A stretch of 64,000 nt of DNA from Nannobrachium achirus (GCA_963921795.1 OY997642.1:58956927-59020926); one strand, 5' to 3'; shown: positions 24,232 to 35,014, counted from the stretch's first letter. The notes: generated by a model not told the origin, from the letters alone. Translations and numbers: made by a program.

Positions 24232-24470
24232 AGGAGCATTTCCACTCCAAAATTACTTTTTTTCCACCTATTGAGATTACTCACGCCATGGAGACATGAG
24301 TTCAATAATATTTTTTTTGTTTGTGTCGCATTCAATATGACAATAATTTGGTTATAAAACACTTGATCCCCATTGATTCCGGATGGGAACCCACATGCAT
24401 TTGAGTCCCCAGCCGGAAACAATGGGGGTATATTTTCTATAGGAGTGCGACACATCCAAAAAAAAAGAAA
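24232..24470. mobile_element. TTAA fold-back MITE, partial copy
   Basis: Begins at TTAA (24228-24231) with AGGAGCATTTCCACTCCAAA. It carries CTCACGCCATGGAGACATGA and a central ATTCCGGATGGGAACCCACA / CCCCAGCCGGAAACAATGGG inverted pair, like the full copy at 51157-51475. The right end is lost. Confidence 0.75.
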
Positions 24471-24477
24471 AATGACG

Positions 24478-24900
24478 CAGGCCCGGCACTACGGGGGGGG
24501 CTTGCTGGGGCATTGCACCCTCAGTTGCAAGTTGTGCCTCCTCTGTTTATATTCTATGTAAAGTCAAGAAAATATCAAAAACAACACAAATATTGGCTGA
24601 ATATTATTATTGTCATAATAAACACAGTTGCCCCCTATAATAATTATCCGATTATTATTATCCGCAGCTAGTGCAGCAGCGCAACTCCCGTCTAATCTGC
24701 AATTTAAAATCAACTAAACCACAGAGCAGTAGCAGCGGCTGTTATTTCAGCTCCCAAAAACTGGCATCTGTTGTAGGTAGGTAGGCTATTATAGATAATA
24801 CAAAGAATGTTGATTATTACTAGCCTAAAATAATACAAATATGTGCCCCCTCACAATTTTCAACAGCACCCTTAGTCATTCCATCCTGCAGCCGGCCCTG
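24478..24900. mobile_element. Small hAT-type MITE, imperfect 8-bp TSD
   Basis: Starts CAGGCCCGGCAC and ends CAGCCGGCCCTG. The flanks are AAATGACG and AACTGACG (7 of 8 identical). It lies directly right of the previous MITE, inside the same intron. Confidence 0.65.
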
Positions 24901-25398
24901 AACTGACGCCACTGATAATGACTGTATTTGTGACTCATTGTATGATTAACGTATGGTTTTACTATTGATATACAGCTATCACAGCAACCGTCATGAGGAC
25001 CGTCGTTGGAGCATAGGCTGCAGAGAAGCAGCAGCAACGAGCTACAGCCACTGTTCCTAGTCTGGATGGGTCAACGACTGGGATCGACGCCTCTTCCACA
25101 TCTGTCCCACCAATCATGTCCTCACTGGAGTGCACAGTTACCACAGCAACCATCATGAGGACAGGCGGTGAGTCTGATTGACAACAACTAGAAAGGTGCA
25201 ATTCTGGTCAATTGCAGGTGTGGAATCCACTGGGAAATTAATTCCGTCTTACCGTTTATATTAGATATTGTGATGTCACCTCTCACCAGGAGCATGACCA
25301 ATCCCGTTTGATTGGACATTATATTGTCCAGACAGAAAACGTCCATTGAACTGAATGGACTTTCGGGGTTACAGAAAAGTTAAGAGATGACAGGTTTA

Positions 25399-25720
25399 AG
25401 CCCTTTGCACACAGGCGCGTTTAACCGCACGGATAAAACGGACAATATAATTTTTTGAAAAGAAAACAATGATATGACCTCATGCACACCGGCTCCGAAT
25501 TAGCCGTGCGACGAGTGGCTGCCACCGTGCGTTTTTTTTTCTCGATCGAAACCAGTTCGATTTGTGCGTCTTGTCGCATGCGGTAAAAAACTCATCACTC
25601 CTTTTATGACTCCTTTTTGGATCCGCAGCGCCGATTCCGCACAGCCTTGCACACCAAATCCAATGCGTTTTATTCATGCCGCAAACGAAAAAAACGCAAC
25701 TGTCCTGTGTGCAAAGGGCT
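25399..25720. mobile_element. Harbinger-type MITE, TTA TSD
   Basis: Terminal inverted repeats AGCCCTTTGCACACAGG and CCTGTGTGCAAAGGGCT are flanked by TTA (25396-25398, 25721-25723). The 322-bp interior is CpG-rich and non-coding. A three-base TTA duplication and a GCCCTTT.CACAC end fit PIF/Harbinger. Confidence 0.88.
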
Positions 25721-25763
25721 TTACTCTAGGTGAAATAAAGGTTAAAAAAAAAAAAAAAACAAT

Positions 25764-25854
25764 AGTCAAGAAAAGGTTCTAAAAACCTAAAAACAATTGC
25801 TGACATGAAGCTAGTCAGCATTTGTTTTTAGGTTTTTAGAACCTTTTCTTGACT
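25764..25854. ncRNA. Near-perfect 41-bp-stem hairpin, pre-miRNA-like geometry
   Basis: The left arm 25764-25804 and the right arm 25814-25854 are complementary at all but one base, with a 9-nt loop. The arms begin AGTCAAGAAAAGGTTCTAAA. It lies in intron 3 of the dermatopontin-like gene just after an A tract. Such perfect stems usually belong to young fold-back elements; a microRNA precursor is possible but unproven. Confidence 0.45.
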
Positions 25855-25954
25855 GATTATTTAGTTTTCTAGATAGATATCCATTTGCATTTGTTATATT
25901 GCTGTTGATGTATTGACATATTATCCTATTTATTATTGTGATGTTTTTTATCTG

Positions 25955-26022
25955 CTTATTGTAAGTCGCTTTGGATTAAAAGCGTCTGCTAAATGCCTAA
26001 ACTGTAAACTGTAAACTGTAAA
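25955..26022 (+). mobile_element. 3' end of a common teleost LINE/SINE
   Basis: The phrase GTAAGTCGCTTTGGATTAAA followed by AGCGTCTGCTAAATG and a run of ACTGTAA units is the widely dispersed 3'-tail motif of fish retroposons. Only the tail is present. Confidence 0.7.
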
Positions 26023-26024
26023 CC

Positions 26025-26175
26025 TATAGCAGTGGTTCTCAAACGGGGGTAAGAGTGTCCATAGGGGTACGCAGAGGTACTACAGGGGTTACGTGGGAGA
26101 AAGTGGAAAATGGAAAAACGGGTAAAAGGGGTACTTTGATACAGAAATCAGGAAAAGGGGGTACAACGGACTTAT
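26025..26175. mobile_element. hAT-type terminal fragment
   Basis: Starts AGCAGTGGTTCTCAAACGGG, the classical hAT terminus, followed by repeated GGGGTAC-type phrases. No opposite end or duplication was found. Confidence 0.55.
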
Positions 26176-26519
26176 AGCAACCACCTGTACTTTCAGCTGG
26201 GAGTTCCGGTGCTGTAGGAGCCCTCTATTGGATATTCATTCCTGTCGTTGGTCTGGGTACGTGAATGACTGGGACCGCTACTTCATCTGGGGCGTTCCCT
26301 GGGGATACTACCTGAGAGGTGTAGACAGTTACCATAGCAACCATCACGACTAAGTACATTCACCAAGTATTAGATTATATATACACTAACTGTACACTCA
26401 TACATTATATATTACTGTACATTTACATTGTGTCTGGACATTGAAGTGAAGTGTTTTTGGTTTGAGAAATATACGGTAGCTCTGAAGTTTATAAATATAA
26501 AACGCCACATTACTGCAGT

Positions 26520-26522
<3 letters not shown>

Positions 26523-26589
<67 letters not shown>

Positions 26590-26631
26590 TGTATAATATA
26601 CAGTATATGTATATGTGTGTGAGTATATATG

Positions 26632-26666
<35 letters not shown>
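26523..26666. repeat. (TA)n microsatellites
   Basis: About 62 bp of pure TA, a short transition, then about 30 bp more TA. Another 50-bp TA tract is at 26808-26858, so the tRNA-like segment between is bracketed by TA repeats. Confidence 0.97.
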
Positions 26667-26668
<2 letters not shown>

Positions 26669-26679
26669 GTATATGTAAA

Positions 26680-26800
26680 CCGAGGTGATCCGAACCTCCC
26701 TACCCAGCTTCGTACCCGGGTCTCCCACGCGAAAGTCCAATATCTTAACCACTAGACCAAAGAGACATCTCTTTGGTCTAGGGGAGATACTAGACTTTTG
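26680..26800 (-). ncRNA. tRNA-Glu-like sequence (tRNA-derived SINE or tRNA pseudogene)
   Basis: On the minus strand it reads GGTCTAGTGGTTAAGATATT (A-box region) and later GACCCGGGTACGAAGC (B-box/T-loop-like, one base off GGTTCGA). A palindrome TAGACCAAAGAGACATCTCT (26754-26773) with TTGGTCTA replaces the normal acceptor stem. It resembles a tRNA-derived SINE head and is not expected to be a working tRNA gene. Confidence 0.5.
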
Positions 26801-26806
26801 AGGCTT

Positions 26807-26861
<55 letters not shown>

Positions 26862-28392
26862 CTTTTTAAAGTTGAAATCACGTTGCTAGGCAAAAGTATG
26901 GCAGAGTTATGTGTGAGAGCAAAGTAGTTTATTGCAACGCATTGATTTTTAACTGGGGTAATTTTTTACTCCACTCATGGAAGAGTGGGGTAGTGATACA
27001 AAAACTGCAATTTGTTAAAATTAATGAAAGAATACATGCAAAATGCAAATGGCCTCATGTCACAAACATGTTTTATGAGGAAGAAAACAAGATTTTGAAG
27101 AATAACAACCCATGGGGTCATTTTTGACCCCACTTATGCATCTAAGGGTTAAGATACATGTTGAGAAATAGCATTATTATTTTTCTTTCTTCCTTTCTCG
27201 ATGGCAGGGATCGCCGCTGGGATTTCTATTACTGCAAGGGAGAAGACACTTCAGGTGTGTTTGTGAGATCTGGTGTTTACTGTAATCGTTAAACCATGGA
27301 AGGTTTTCATTCATGGAAAAAATAGGCCTATTGGTGATTAATTTAAACATATACGGACCTATACGGACAAGCTGTGACGGTTCTGATTGTAAACTGCGAT
27401 CTACGGTCGCAAATTAGTATTAGGGGCCAAAACCATTGACCAAAGGGTGCTGTGTTGGGTTTTAGTTTTTTAGTTAAAAAATTAAGCTTTTGTGAGACAA
27501 TGAACATTGGAGTGTTTGGGCATACAGTATGCATAATCGGTAGCACTTTACAATAAGGTGCCATTAATAAAGACTTATTAACAGTTAATAAGATACTTAT
27601 TAACTTGTTATTAACTCTAATAAAAACGTTATAAAACTCTAATAAACACATTATAAACTGCATAATATGAATCTTATAAACATTAATAAAATACTTATAA
27701 GATTCTTATAAACCTTAATATATACTTAATACAGCTTAATAAAAGATTAATAGGAACGTTTTAACAACTTAATTAAACATTTATACGATGCTTAATTAAA
27801 CATTAATAAATAACGTATAAGTCATCTATAAACCTTATTATATGTTTATACATGTTAATAAATGAATAATAAGAAAGTCAAATAACCTTAATTAACACTT
27901 AACAAACTATATGAAAAGGTACCTTACTAACGGTTAATTATCAACCTATAATTAACCAATAAACCCTATTATATTTTAATACAGGTTAATAAACCATCTT
28001 AATTACTACCAATATTGTATCAACTATTCATAATATACTTAATTAACAATTAATAATCTACTAATAAGATACTTGTTATATCATAATAAATATTTATAAA
28101 TGCATTATGAATACTATATAACAATATATACATTGTTAATAAGTTACTTAATTAACAACTGTTGTAAGTGGAATAATATTGTATAAACAATGACAAGTCC
28201 TAAATAGATTTCTTATTAACATTGAGACAGTGCATTATTAACATTAATACATTCTTTATTGAGCATTCATTAACACGTTAATTAGGCATTTTGTGGGTAC
28301 CTGTTGTAAAGTGGGAACATGTCTTATAAACATCAACAAATCCTTAAACAGTTTTATTTACTTCAACAAATCGTTAATTAGGCATCTATTAA

Positions 28393-28878
28393 CTCAATCA
28401 GCGCCTTTCACGGGATGTCGCGTGAAAAGTAATAGAGTATTTATAGTGCCATTCACGCGATATCGCGCGAAAAGTAATTTATTACTGTAAAAATACCGAG
28501 TACAATGGCCGACGCTCCGGAGACGAAATCCGCGCTGATTTGTCATCATCACGGCTCCACGAGCACACAATAGTCAGCCTGTAACATTGAGGTGGACGGG
28601 AAATCTCATCTTTAATGTCCATTATCTCAAAACTACACTTTAGAAGCGAAGATGGAGGCAGATGGAAGTTTATAAAACACATGGTGAGTATCTCCGAGCC
28701 GATCCAGCATGGCACCACGTAAACAATGATCGGTTCCGTCGCACGATCCGATGACGTCAGACCGGAAGTACTTCCGGTCTAGACTTCTGGCCTTCAAAAT
28801 AAGACAGCGGCCGTTAATGGGGCCGGGAGGGGGCACTCTGGGCCCCCTAATCCGTTAATGTCCTGGGCTCAGAATGAG
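28393..28878 (+). mobile_element. TTAA-flanked element A with CRE/ETS motifs (copy 1)
   Basis: Flanked by TTAA (28389-28392, 28879-28882). Ends CTCAATCAGCGCC and GGGCTCAGAATGAG form imperfect inverted repeats. Subterminally it carries two palindromes, TTCACGGGATGTCGCGTGAA and TTCACGCGATATCGCGCGAA. Inside are GATGACGTCAG (CRE) and ACCGGAAGTACTTCCGGT (two head-to-head ETS sites). It is probably a non-autonomous piggyBac-type element; the superfamily is inferred from TTAA. Confidence 0.75.
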
Positions 28879-29188
28879 TTAACATGTTAATTAGGCATTT
28901 TGTGGGTACCTGTTGTAAAGTGGGAACACGTCTTATTAACATCAACAAATCCCTAATAACATGTCTTATTAACATTGAACGTGTATTATTAATGTCAACA
29001 AATCCTTAACAAAGTGTGTTAACATTGAAACAGTCTTATTAACATCAACAAATTATTAATTAAGTATTCATTAACACATTAAATAACATTGAAACAGTCT
29101 TATTAACATCAACAAATCATTAATTAAGTATTCATTAACACATTAAATAAGCATTTTGTGGGTACCTTTTGTATCAACAAATCCTTAA

Positions 29189-29817
29189 CTCATTCAGTGC
29201 CAATCACGAGTATACACGTGATATATTAGCGCATCCCACAGTGCCAATCACGAGTATACTCGTGATTAAAAAAAAAAAAAAAAATGTTTTGAAATTATTT
29301 TTTTTGATTTTTTTTTTTTGGACCCCATCAAAACTAGTGAACATGATTTCAATCGCGATTTTGCATGTTTAACCCCCATACAACCCCCATACAACTCAGG
29401 TAGCAGACCTCCAAGCTCACAACAGTGTAAAACATAATGGCTATTATCTCAAGAATGCCTGAACGGATTTCCAATCGGATTTTTTTGTTTGAAAGCTGTG
29501 AACAAACTGCACAAACCCACAACAATGCAATCCAGGATTGCATTGGATTTTTTAGAGCTCATTCTTCTCTGTTTTTTTCCCATGCATGAGGTGTGCAAGG
29601 TTTAATCATGGCTAAGTTGACGAAAATAAGGCTTTTAAAATGCTTGGTAGCCAATAGCTAACTTCAAGCTAACTTCATCCTCTTCCTGTACATGCACAAA
29701 GGAAAGTGTTCAGGCAAGTCATGGCTGCAGGGCTTCTGCATATACCAGCATATCTCTATGGGATTGTCTATGGCCCTCTGGACACCCTCTAGTGGTGAAA
29801 GGGTGGCATTAAATGAG
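29189..29817. mobile_element. TTAA-flanked element B
   Basis: Flanked by TTAA (29185-29188, 29818-29821). Left end CTCATTCAGTGCCAATCACG, right end GGTGGCATTAAATGAG. Two subterminal copies of a CACGAGTATACTCGTG-type palindrome lie at about 29205-29265. The interior shares CCTGAACGGATTTCCAA and TTTGTTTGAAAGCTGTGAAC with element C. A half fold-back motif (CAAGCTCACAAC) is at about 29412. Confidence 0.7.
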
Positions 29818-29910
29818 TTAATTAGTCATTCAATAACATGTTAATTAGGCATTTTGTGGGTACCTGTTGTAAAGTGGGAACATGTCTTATAAACATCAAC
29901 AAATCCTTAA

Positions 29911-30406
29911 CTCATTCTGAGCCCAGGACATTAACGGATTAGGGGGTCCAGAGTGCCCCCTCCCGGCCCCATTAACGGCCGCTGTCTTATTTTGAAGGCC
30001 AGAAGTCTAGACCGGAAGTACTTCCGGTCTGACGTCATCGGATCGTGCGACGGAACCGATCATTGTTTACGTGGTGCCATGCTGGATCGGCTCGGAGATA
30101 CTCACCATGTGTTTTATAAACTTCCATCTGCCTCCATCTTCGCTTCTAAAGTGTAGTTTTGAGATAATGGACATTAAAGATGAGATTTCCCGTCCACCTC
30201 AATGTTACAGGCTGACTATTGTGTGCTCGTGGAGCCGTGATGATGACAAATCAGCGCGGATTTCGTCTCCGGAGCGTCGGCCATTGTACTCGGTATTTTT
30301 ACTCGCCGTTACAGTAATAGATTACTTTTCGCGCGATATCGCGTGAATGGCACTATAAATACTCTATTACTTTTCACGCGACATCCCGTGAAAGGCGCTG
30401 ATTGAG
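29911..30406 (-). mobile_element. TTAA-flanked element A, opposite orientation (copy 2)
   Basis: Reverse-complement copy of 28393-28878, nearly identical, flanked by TTAA at 29907-29910 and 30407-30410. The two copies form an inverted pair about 1.0 kb apart. Small ORFs in them are identical in both copies but not recognisable. Confidence 0.8.
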
Positions 30407-30568
30407 TTAATAAAGTGTCTTATTAACATTGAACGTGTATTATTAACATCAACAAATCGTTAATTAGGAAATCATTAACACGTTAAATAGGCATTTTGTG
30501 GGTACCTGTTGTAAAGTGGGAACATGTCTTATTAACATCAACAAATCACTAATTAAGTGTCTTATTAA

Positions 30569-31001
30569 CACATCTGGTGCCAACCCCGAGTTTCCCGAGT
30601 TTGTATTGATACCAACGCTGTGCCAACCCCGAGTTTCCCGAGTTTGGGCCGTTTTTGAAATTCTTTTTTTTTTTTTTTTTTCAATTTTTTTTTTGGACCT
30701 CCAGAAATGTATTAGGCATGATCGCGATCGCGAAATTGCATGTTTAACCCCCATACCAACCCATTCTTTCAAACATGGCAGCCATGTTTGTTTACATCTG
30801 AAGAAAACATAATGGCCCATAACTCATGAATGCCTGAACGGATTTCCAAGCGGATTTTTTTGTTTGAAAGCTGTGAACAGCATCTACACATGTGGTGCAT
30901 CATCTAGGCATGGGCGTACACAATTGCACAATTACATGGAAGTCTATGGTAACCATGGCAACGCGAGACATTGAAGAGAAAAAATCATTGCAACATAAGT
31001 G
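30569..31001. mobile_element. TTAA-flanked element C, related to B
   Basis: Starts after TTAA (30565-30568) with CACATCTGGTGCCAACCCCG and ends before TTAA at 31002-31005. Two subterminal copies of GTGCCAACCCCGAGTTTCCC occupy the place where B has palindromes. Shares the interior blocks of B. The right boundary is less certain. Confidence 0.55.
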
Positions 31002-31181
31002 TTAACATTGAAAGTGTACTATTAACATCAACAAATTGTTAATCAGGCATTCATTAACAACTTAAATAGGCATTTTTCAGCTACATGTTGCAAAGTGGGA
31101 ACATGTCGGTAAAACATTAACAACTTACTATTTATCTTTCTTTTCACTTTAGGTAAATAAAAGGAGGTAATTCATTCTTAA

Positions 31182-31644
31182 CCCTGCAAGGCCCAGCGTT
31201 GTTTTTTGGCAACATTTTTTTCACATTAACATCACCATTAAATCCTATTGTTTAGTATTACAATGCCATTGGCCACGATATTTGCATATAAATACCTCCC
31301 ACAGAGACTGACATTCACACCTCCAAGAGAAGTAGAAATTCCAGCGTCTGGACGAACAACATCTCACTTTATAACTGAAGCTATTCCTCACTAAAACATA
31401 AGTAAAATGCCTGTAATATGTGTGCATATTATGTGTGCATACATGAATATGTTAATATTGTGAAAAATATCCCCACAATGCAAATTAGAGCATGATTTAT
31501 GATTTATGGCTATAAAACCTTACAAAAACATTATGAATTTTTTAACATTATATTTTCCTGTGATTAGGACTCCTACAACACCATCTGATTTATTTTATTT
31601 TTTTTTATTTTTGGCCAGTAGAAATTAATTCGGGTCTTGCAGGG
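31182..31644. mobile_element. TTAA-flanked element D, piggyBac-like ends
   Basis: Terminal inverted repeats CCCTGCAAGGCCC and GGGTCTTGCAGGG (12 of 13 matching), flanked by TTAA at 31178-31181 and 31645-31648. 463 bp, non-coding. TTAACCC ends are characteristic of piggyBac-type elements. Confidence 0.8.
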
Positions 31645-31707
31645 TTAAATGAAGGCTGTGCACAAACAGAAGTAGTAATGTTTTGGGGCTAGCGATTCCT
31701 TTGCAGC

Positions 31708-31856
31708 TTATGTAATATCATTCCAGTTTATGTACAACTTCTTCCTCCTCCTGCCATCGCTTGAAGACGAAGAGCTAGAGGAATTTGAGGCAAAGGTGGT
31801 CGAGTAGCTGGACTTTGATGGTGACTTGACAGAGGTTGGAGACTCATTTCTTGATG
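31708..31856 (-). CDS. Possible orphan terminal exon, Ser-rich
   Basis: On the minus strand a pyrimidine-rich TTTGTTTTTACAG acceptor precedes an open frame of 49 codons ending in TAA. The peptide begins SRNESPTSVKSPSKSSYS, continues through a run of eight or more Ser and ends in GRRRKKLYINWNDIT. No upstream exon was identified and the product is not recognised. It could be an exon of a decayed gene or chance. Confidence 0.3.
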
Positions 31857-31939
31857 CTGTAAAAACAAAATGCAAAATGTACGTAAATAGGAGGTTAGGC
31901 ATTTTAGACATGTTTTGTTCATGAAGGGGTAACGGTGCA

Positions 31940-34677
31940 CTTATTGTAAAAATAATAATAATAACAATAAATAAATAGGAGCAGCGCTTAGGAGCGAGCA
32001 CAGGTCTCCAATGTGATATGTAAATGTGAAAAGGATGCCTGTCATGATTTTTTTCATGGCATTTTGTTCCAAAGATGTGTTTTGCTCAAATTGAGCTGCT
32101 GGTGGTGCTATAACAGGCCAATGTGAAAAGGGTGGCATTTGTTCCTTGACCTATTGGGAATGTACGTGCAAAATTGCACGGAAATCACAAGCTGCGTTTA
32201 TGATTTGAGGCTTTTTTTTTTTCAAAACGGACCAATCCTGCAAACTTTGGAAGCCAATCTAAGCCAACTAGGATGGAATATGAATTATCGGACAGATCAG
32301 TCTTGATCACTTGCCTATAGCGATACTCTGTACTGATTCCTGTGATTTCTGGAACAAATCTGAAGGAGTAATTTAAAAAAAATATGTGTTTTACAAAAGT
32401 CAGTCTCCTGGTGGCACTTTAAAAAGATGTGAAAAATGAAGGGCAAAGGTTTTTCCTTGGTCTCTTGGGAGAGCGCATACAAAGTTTTACACTGATCGGT
32501 GGAGTTATTGGTAAAAACACAAATCGGCCTGTTAAAGCGCCACCATGAGGCTGATTCCAACATTTTTACTGGCATTTCTTCCTCTGCCTACTGGGAATGT
32601 GCGTGTGAAATGTCACTTAGATCGCACCCCTGTGTTCAAGATTTGAGGCATTTCGTTCAAAAGGGAGCACACTTGCAAAAGCCAGTCTTAGCCAATCAGG
32701 GTGGAATTTGAAAAATCGGAAAGACCCATTTCGTTTAAGGACTATAGAGATACTGTGTACCTATTTGTGTGATTTGAGCAAAATTGTTAGAAGTACTGTC
32801 CAAAAATGTTACTATGTAGAAAGACTTGCTACAGTATCTTTGCAGACTAGTGCTTGCTCTGCCATCATATTAAGATGTTGAAGTTATCATCTGCCCATTT
32901 GTCAATTTGGTCAAAAGAAATTGATTGAATAGAACTCATATTTTGGGACCATCGCTCCATTGTTTACAATGGTTTGTAATGCAGGCTGCCACCCTGTGTG
33001 GTCATGTGATCCAAGATGGCCGCAATGTGAATAAGGTCTATAACAAGCCCATGCAAAACATTGGGGCAGAGGTTCTGCTCTGGCACCCAGGGAATGTGCG
33101 CGCTCAGTTTGGGCCTGGCAGAGACAAAGGGTTTGCAGAAATCTGCCTCCTGGTGGCACTATAACAGCAGAAGTTCACAGCATTTTTTCTTCTTCACCTT
33201 AATTTGCCATCGTCCTGCTGGACGGAAGTGCAGCAGGACCATTTTAGTAATGCATTTTGAAAATTAATATTAATAATAATAATTTATCCAGCAACAATTT
33301 CATGGACCCCCTGAAGTACCTCCGGACCCCCTAGGGGTCGTGGACCCCCTGTTGAGGACAGGGGTGTCGCACCAATTTCTGGGCCCTGGTACAAGGATTC
33401 AGGCGGCTGCTACCTGTGACTTGTAAATAGACTAAGCCCTTATGCGCCCCCACCTTTTTCTACCTTTGTATTTGATGTTATGGTTTTTCGGCTTTTGAAA
33501 TTGATATTATCCTAGATAAAGTACTATGTTCTATCCGTCTGTCTTTCAATGTTATATGAGATACTTAAAGTGTGGTTCCTGTGGAAATAAGCCTCGGATT
33601 TCTAGGGTCTCCTTTTAGTTGACCTTGTACCAGTGATTTGTAAAACTCAAAATGTACAAAATCAATTATCACAATCAGTCACTTTACAAATGTCTTGAAC
33701 TTAGAAATAACCCATAAATGTCGTATGGTCTTAAAAGTCCAATCCTAGTACCACTGTGTGTGGCAGTAAGTTGTGAGTAGTTGTAAAGTTCACTAATTGT
33801 CCACCCAGGTAAGGGTTAAGACTGTCAACGATGAATTAGAATTCTGTTCCGAAGAATGTTGACCAGAGTGATCACTCAATCCAGTCCAAGTAAAAGACCT
33901 GACCTGTTTATAAAACAGGGTCATTATAATCAAATTAGGGTCACACTCTTTAAAAGTTTAGAAAATAAAAATAAAACATTGTCTTCTTCTTCATAATTCA
34001 ATTACTGAAAGTGTGTTTACAATTAGCAGATTACATAATCAAAACAAAACTATTACTGTCAAAGTTAGTCAGTTGCTGCTACTGCAGTCACAAGCACAGT
34101 ACAGTTTAACTCACCAAGTCAGACTTCAAACTAATCACAGAATCATCACAGGGTTCCAGGGATCACCAGGTTTCAAAAAGAATCAAAATACAGCTCTTCT
34201 TATCAAAAGAGTTCATCAACCAAACATATCTGTTCACATTCATCAAACTTGTTCTTTCTTAACTCAATCTGTAATCTGTTTGTTTCTCTCTGCTCTCCAG
34301 AACATTCTGTGCTCTCTGCTCTGCTGCATGCAATTAGCTGAATCACATCACCTGGGCTGGTGGTGTCTTCAAAGAACAGTCAATTAATTGAGAGACCTCA
34401 TTGGCCAATTGGTTCATTGGTTGTTCAGAGCACCTCAGAGGGCTCTTAAAGGAACAGTACACTACAAGTAGATGAATGTGAATCAGAATGAAAATAAAAC
34501 CCATAGTAAAATAGTTTGACAAATCCTATTTAGTGTTCATCTCTTAAGCTCTTTTTTTAGAGGTTTGTTCTTTTATTTTAACCTGGTTTATGAATCAAGT
34601 GCATTCATATTTAGATAATTACATGATTCAGTTGTCTATTTTGACCTGGGTTACAAATAGCAGGTGTACAAGCTCAC
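31940..34677. repeat. Inner left arm of the large palindrome
   Basis: Reverse complement of 35015-37895 with scattered substitutions and small indels, such as an extra block of about 20 bp near 35825 in the right arm. 32000-33200 consists of the dispersed gcgcc-type repeat. 33300-33365 carries GGACCCCCTAGGGGTCGTGG-like phrases. 33430-34677 is anonymous sequence, mirrored at 35015-36290, without a recognised gene. Confidence 0.93.
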
Positions 34678-35014
34678 AGCATGGCACCGAGTGCCACGCT
34701 GCGAGCTTGTAGATCTGTTATGTAGATCTGACAAAGTGTGGAAATCTTTGAATATGGATATTTTTTTAAGGTAACATTTTTAGATCAAATTTTGCTTCTG
34801 GGGGGTCTCTGGAACTAAATATTTTGAGATGGGGTCCGTGGCCATATACATATAATTTTGGGGGTCCTTCACATGAAAACGTTTGAGCACCACTGACAGA
34901 AACATACGTTTTTCAAAAACTTATGTTTGAAATTTGAAATATTCAAAGACCCCATGAAAAATGTTCAAGATTAAAAAAAAAGAAGAAAAAAAAAACAGAT
35001 CTACAAGCTCGCAC
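34678..35014. other. 337-bp palindrome spacer bordered by fold-back motifs
   Basis: The left edge carries GTGTACAAGCTCACAGCATG and GCGAGCTTGTAGATCTG. The right edge carries CAGATCTACAAGCTCGCACG and TGAGCTTGTACACC. Between them lies a hAT-like end, ACATGAAAACGTTTGAGCAC with CACTG, and an A-rich tract. The palindrome centre is thus made of the dispersed fold-back motif. Confidence 0.8.

Larger units (their letters stand above)
23332..27292 (+). pseudogene. Dermatopontin-like (hemagglutinin/amebocyte-aggregation-factor family) gene, five exons, apparently inactivated
   Basis: Secreted extracellular-matrix-type protein family. Exons: 23332-23368 (signal peptide MMAVALFLILLT), 23591-23681, 24976-25167, 26197-26349 and 27208-27292 (stop TAA 27290-27292). 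Splice phases agree throughout (1, 2, 2, 2). The product has the family pattern of three repeats: SSWDNDWDRDVFRYCPSGQ, then GWVNDWDRRLFHICP, then GYVNDWDRYFIWGVP. Each is followed by a YHSNHHEDRRW-type block and a Cys-containing WEFRCCR-like strand. The length without lesions would be about 185 residues, close to dermatopontin. Two lesions are visible. Exon 3 has TAG at 25058-25060 where the sister repeat has TGG (Trp). The donor after exon 4 reads CTAAGTACATT at 26350, where GTAAGT is expected. The next possible donor (GTACAT) would bring an in-frame TAA. Family assignment is by motif; the inactivation call assumes no sequencing error. Confidence 0.82.
27535..31140. repeat. TTAA-rich dispersed/tandem repeat block with nested insertions
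   Basis: Starts GTAGCACTTTACAATAAGGT, a common fish repeat end, followed by hundreds of bases of ATTAACA/TTAATAA-like sequence. The phrase GGCATTTTGTGGGTACCTGT with TGTAAAGTGGGAACATGTC recurs near 28285, 28890, 29150 (partial), 29850, 30490 and 31070. At least four TTAA-flanked elements, listed separately, are inserted in it. No gene. Confidence 0.8.

Noticed and set aside
28633-28836. 67-codon ORF present twice (also 29953-30156) as a conserved small protein
   Set aside because: Both are the same transposable element in inverted copies, so identity reflects recent transposition and not coding constraint.
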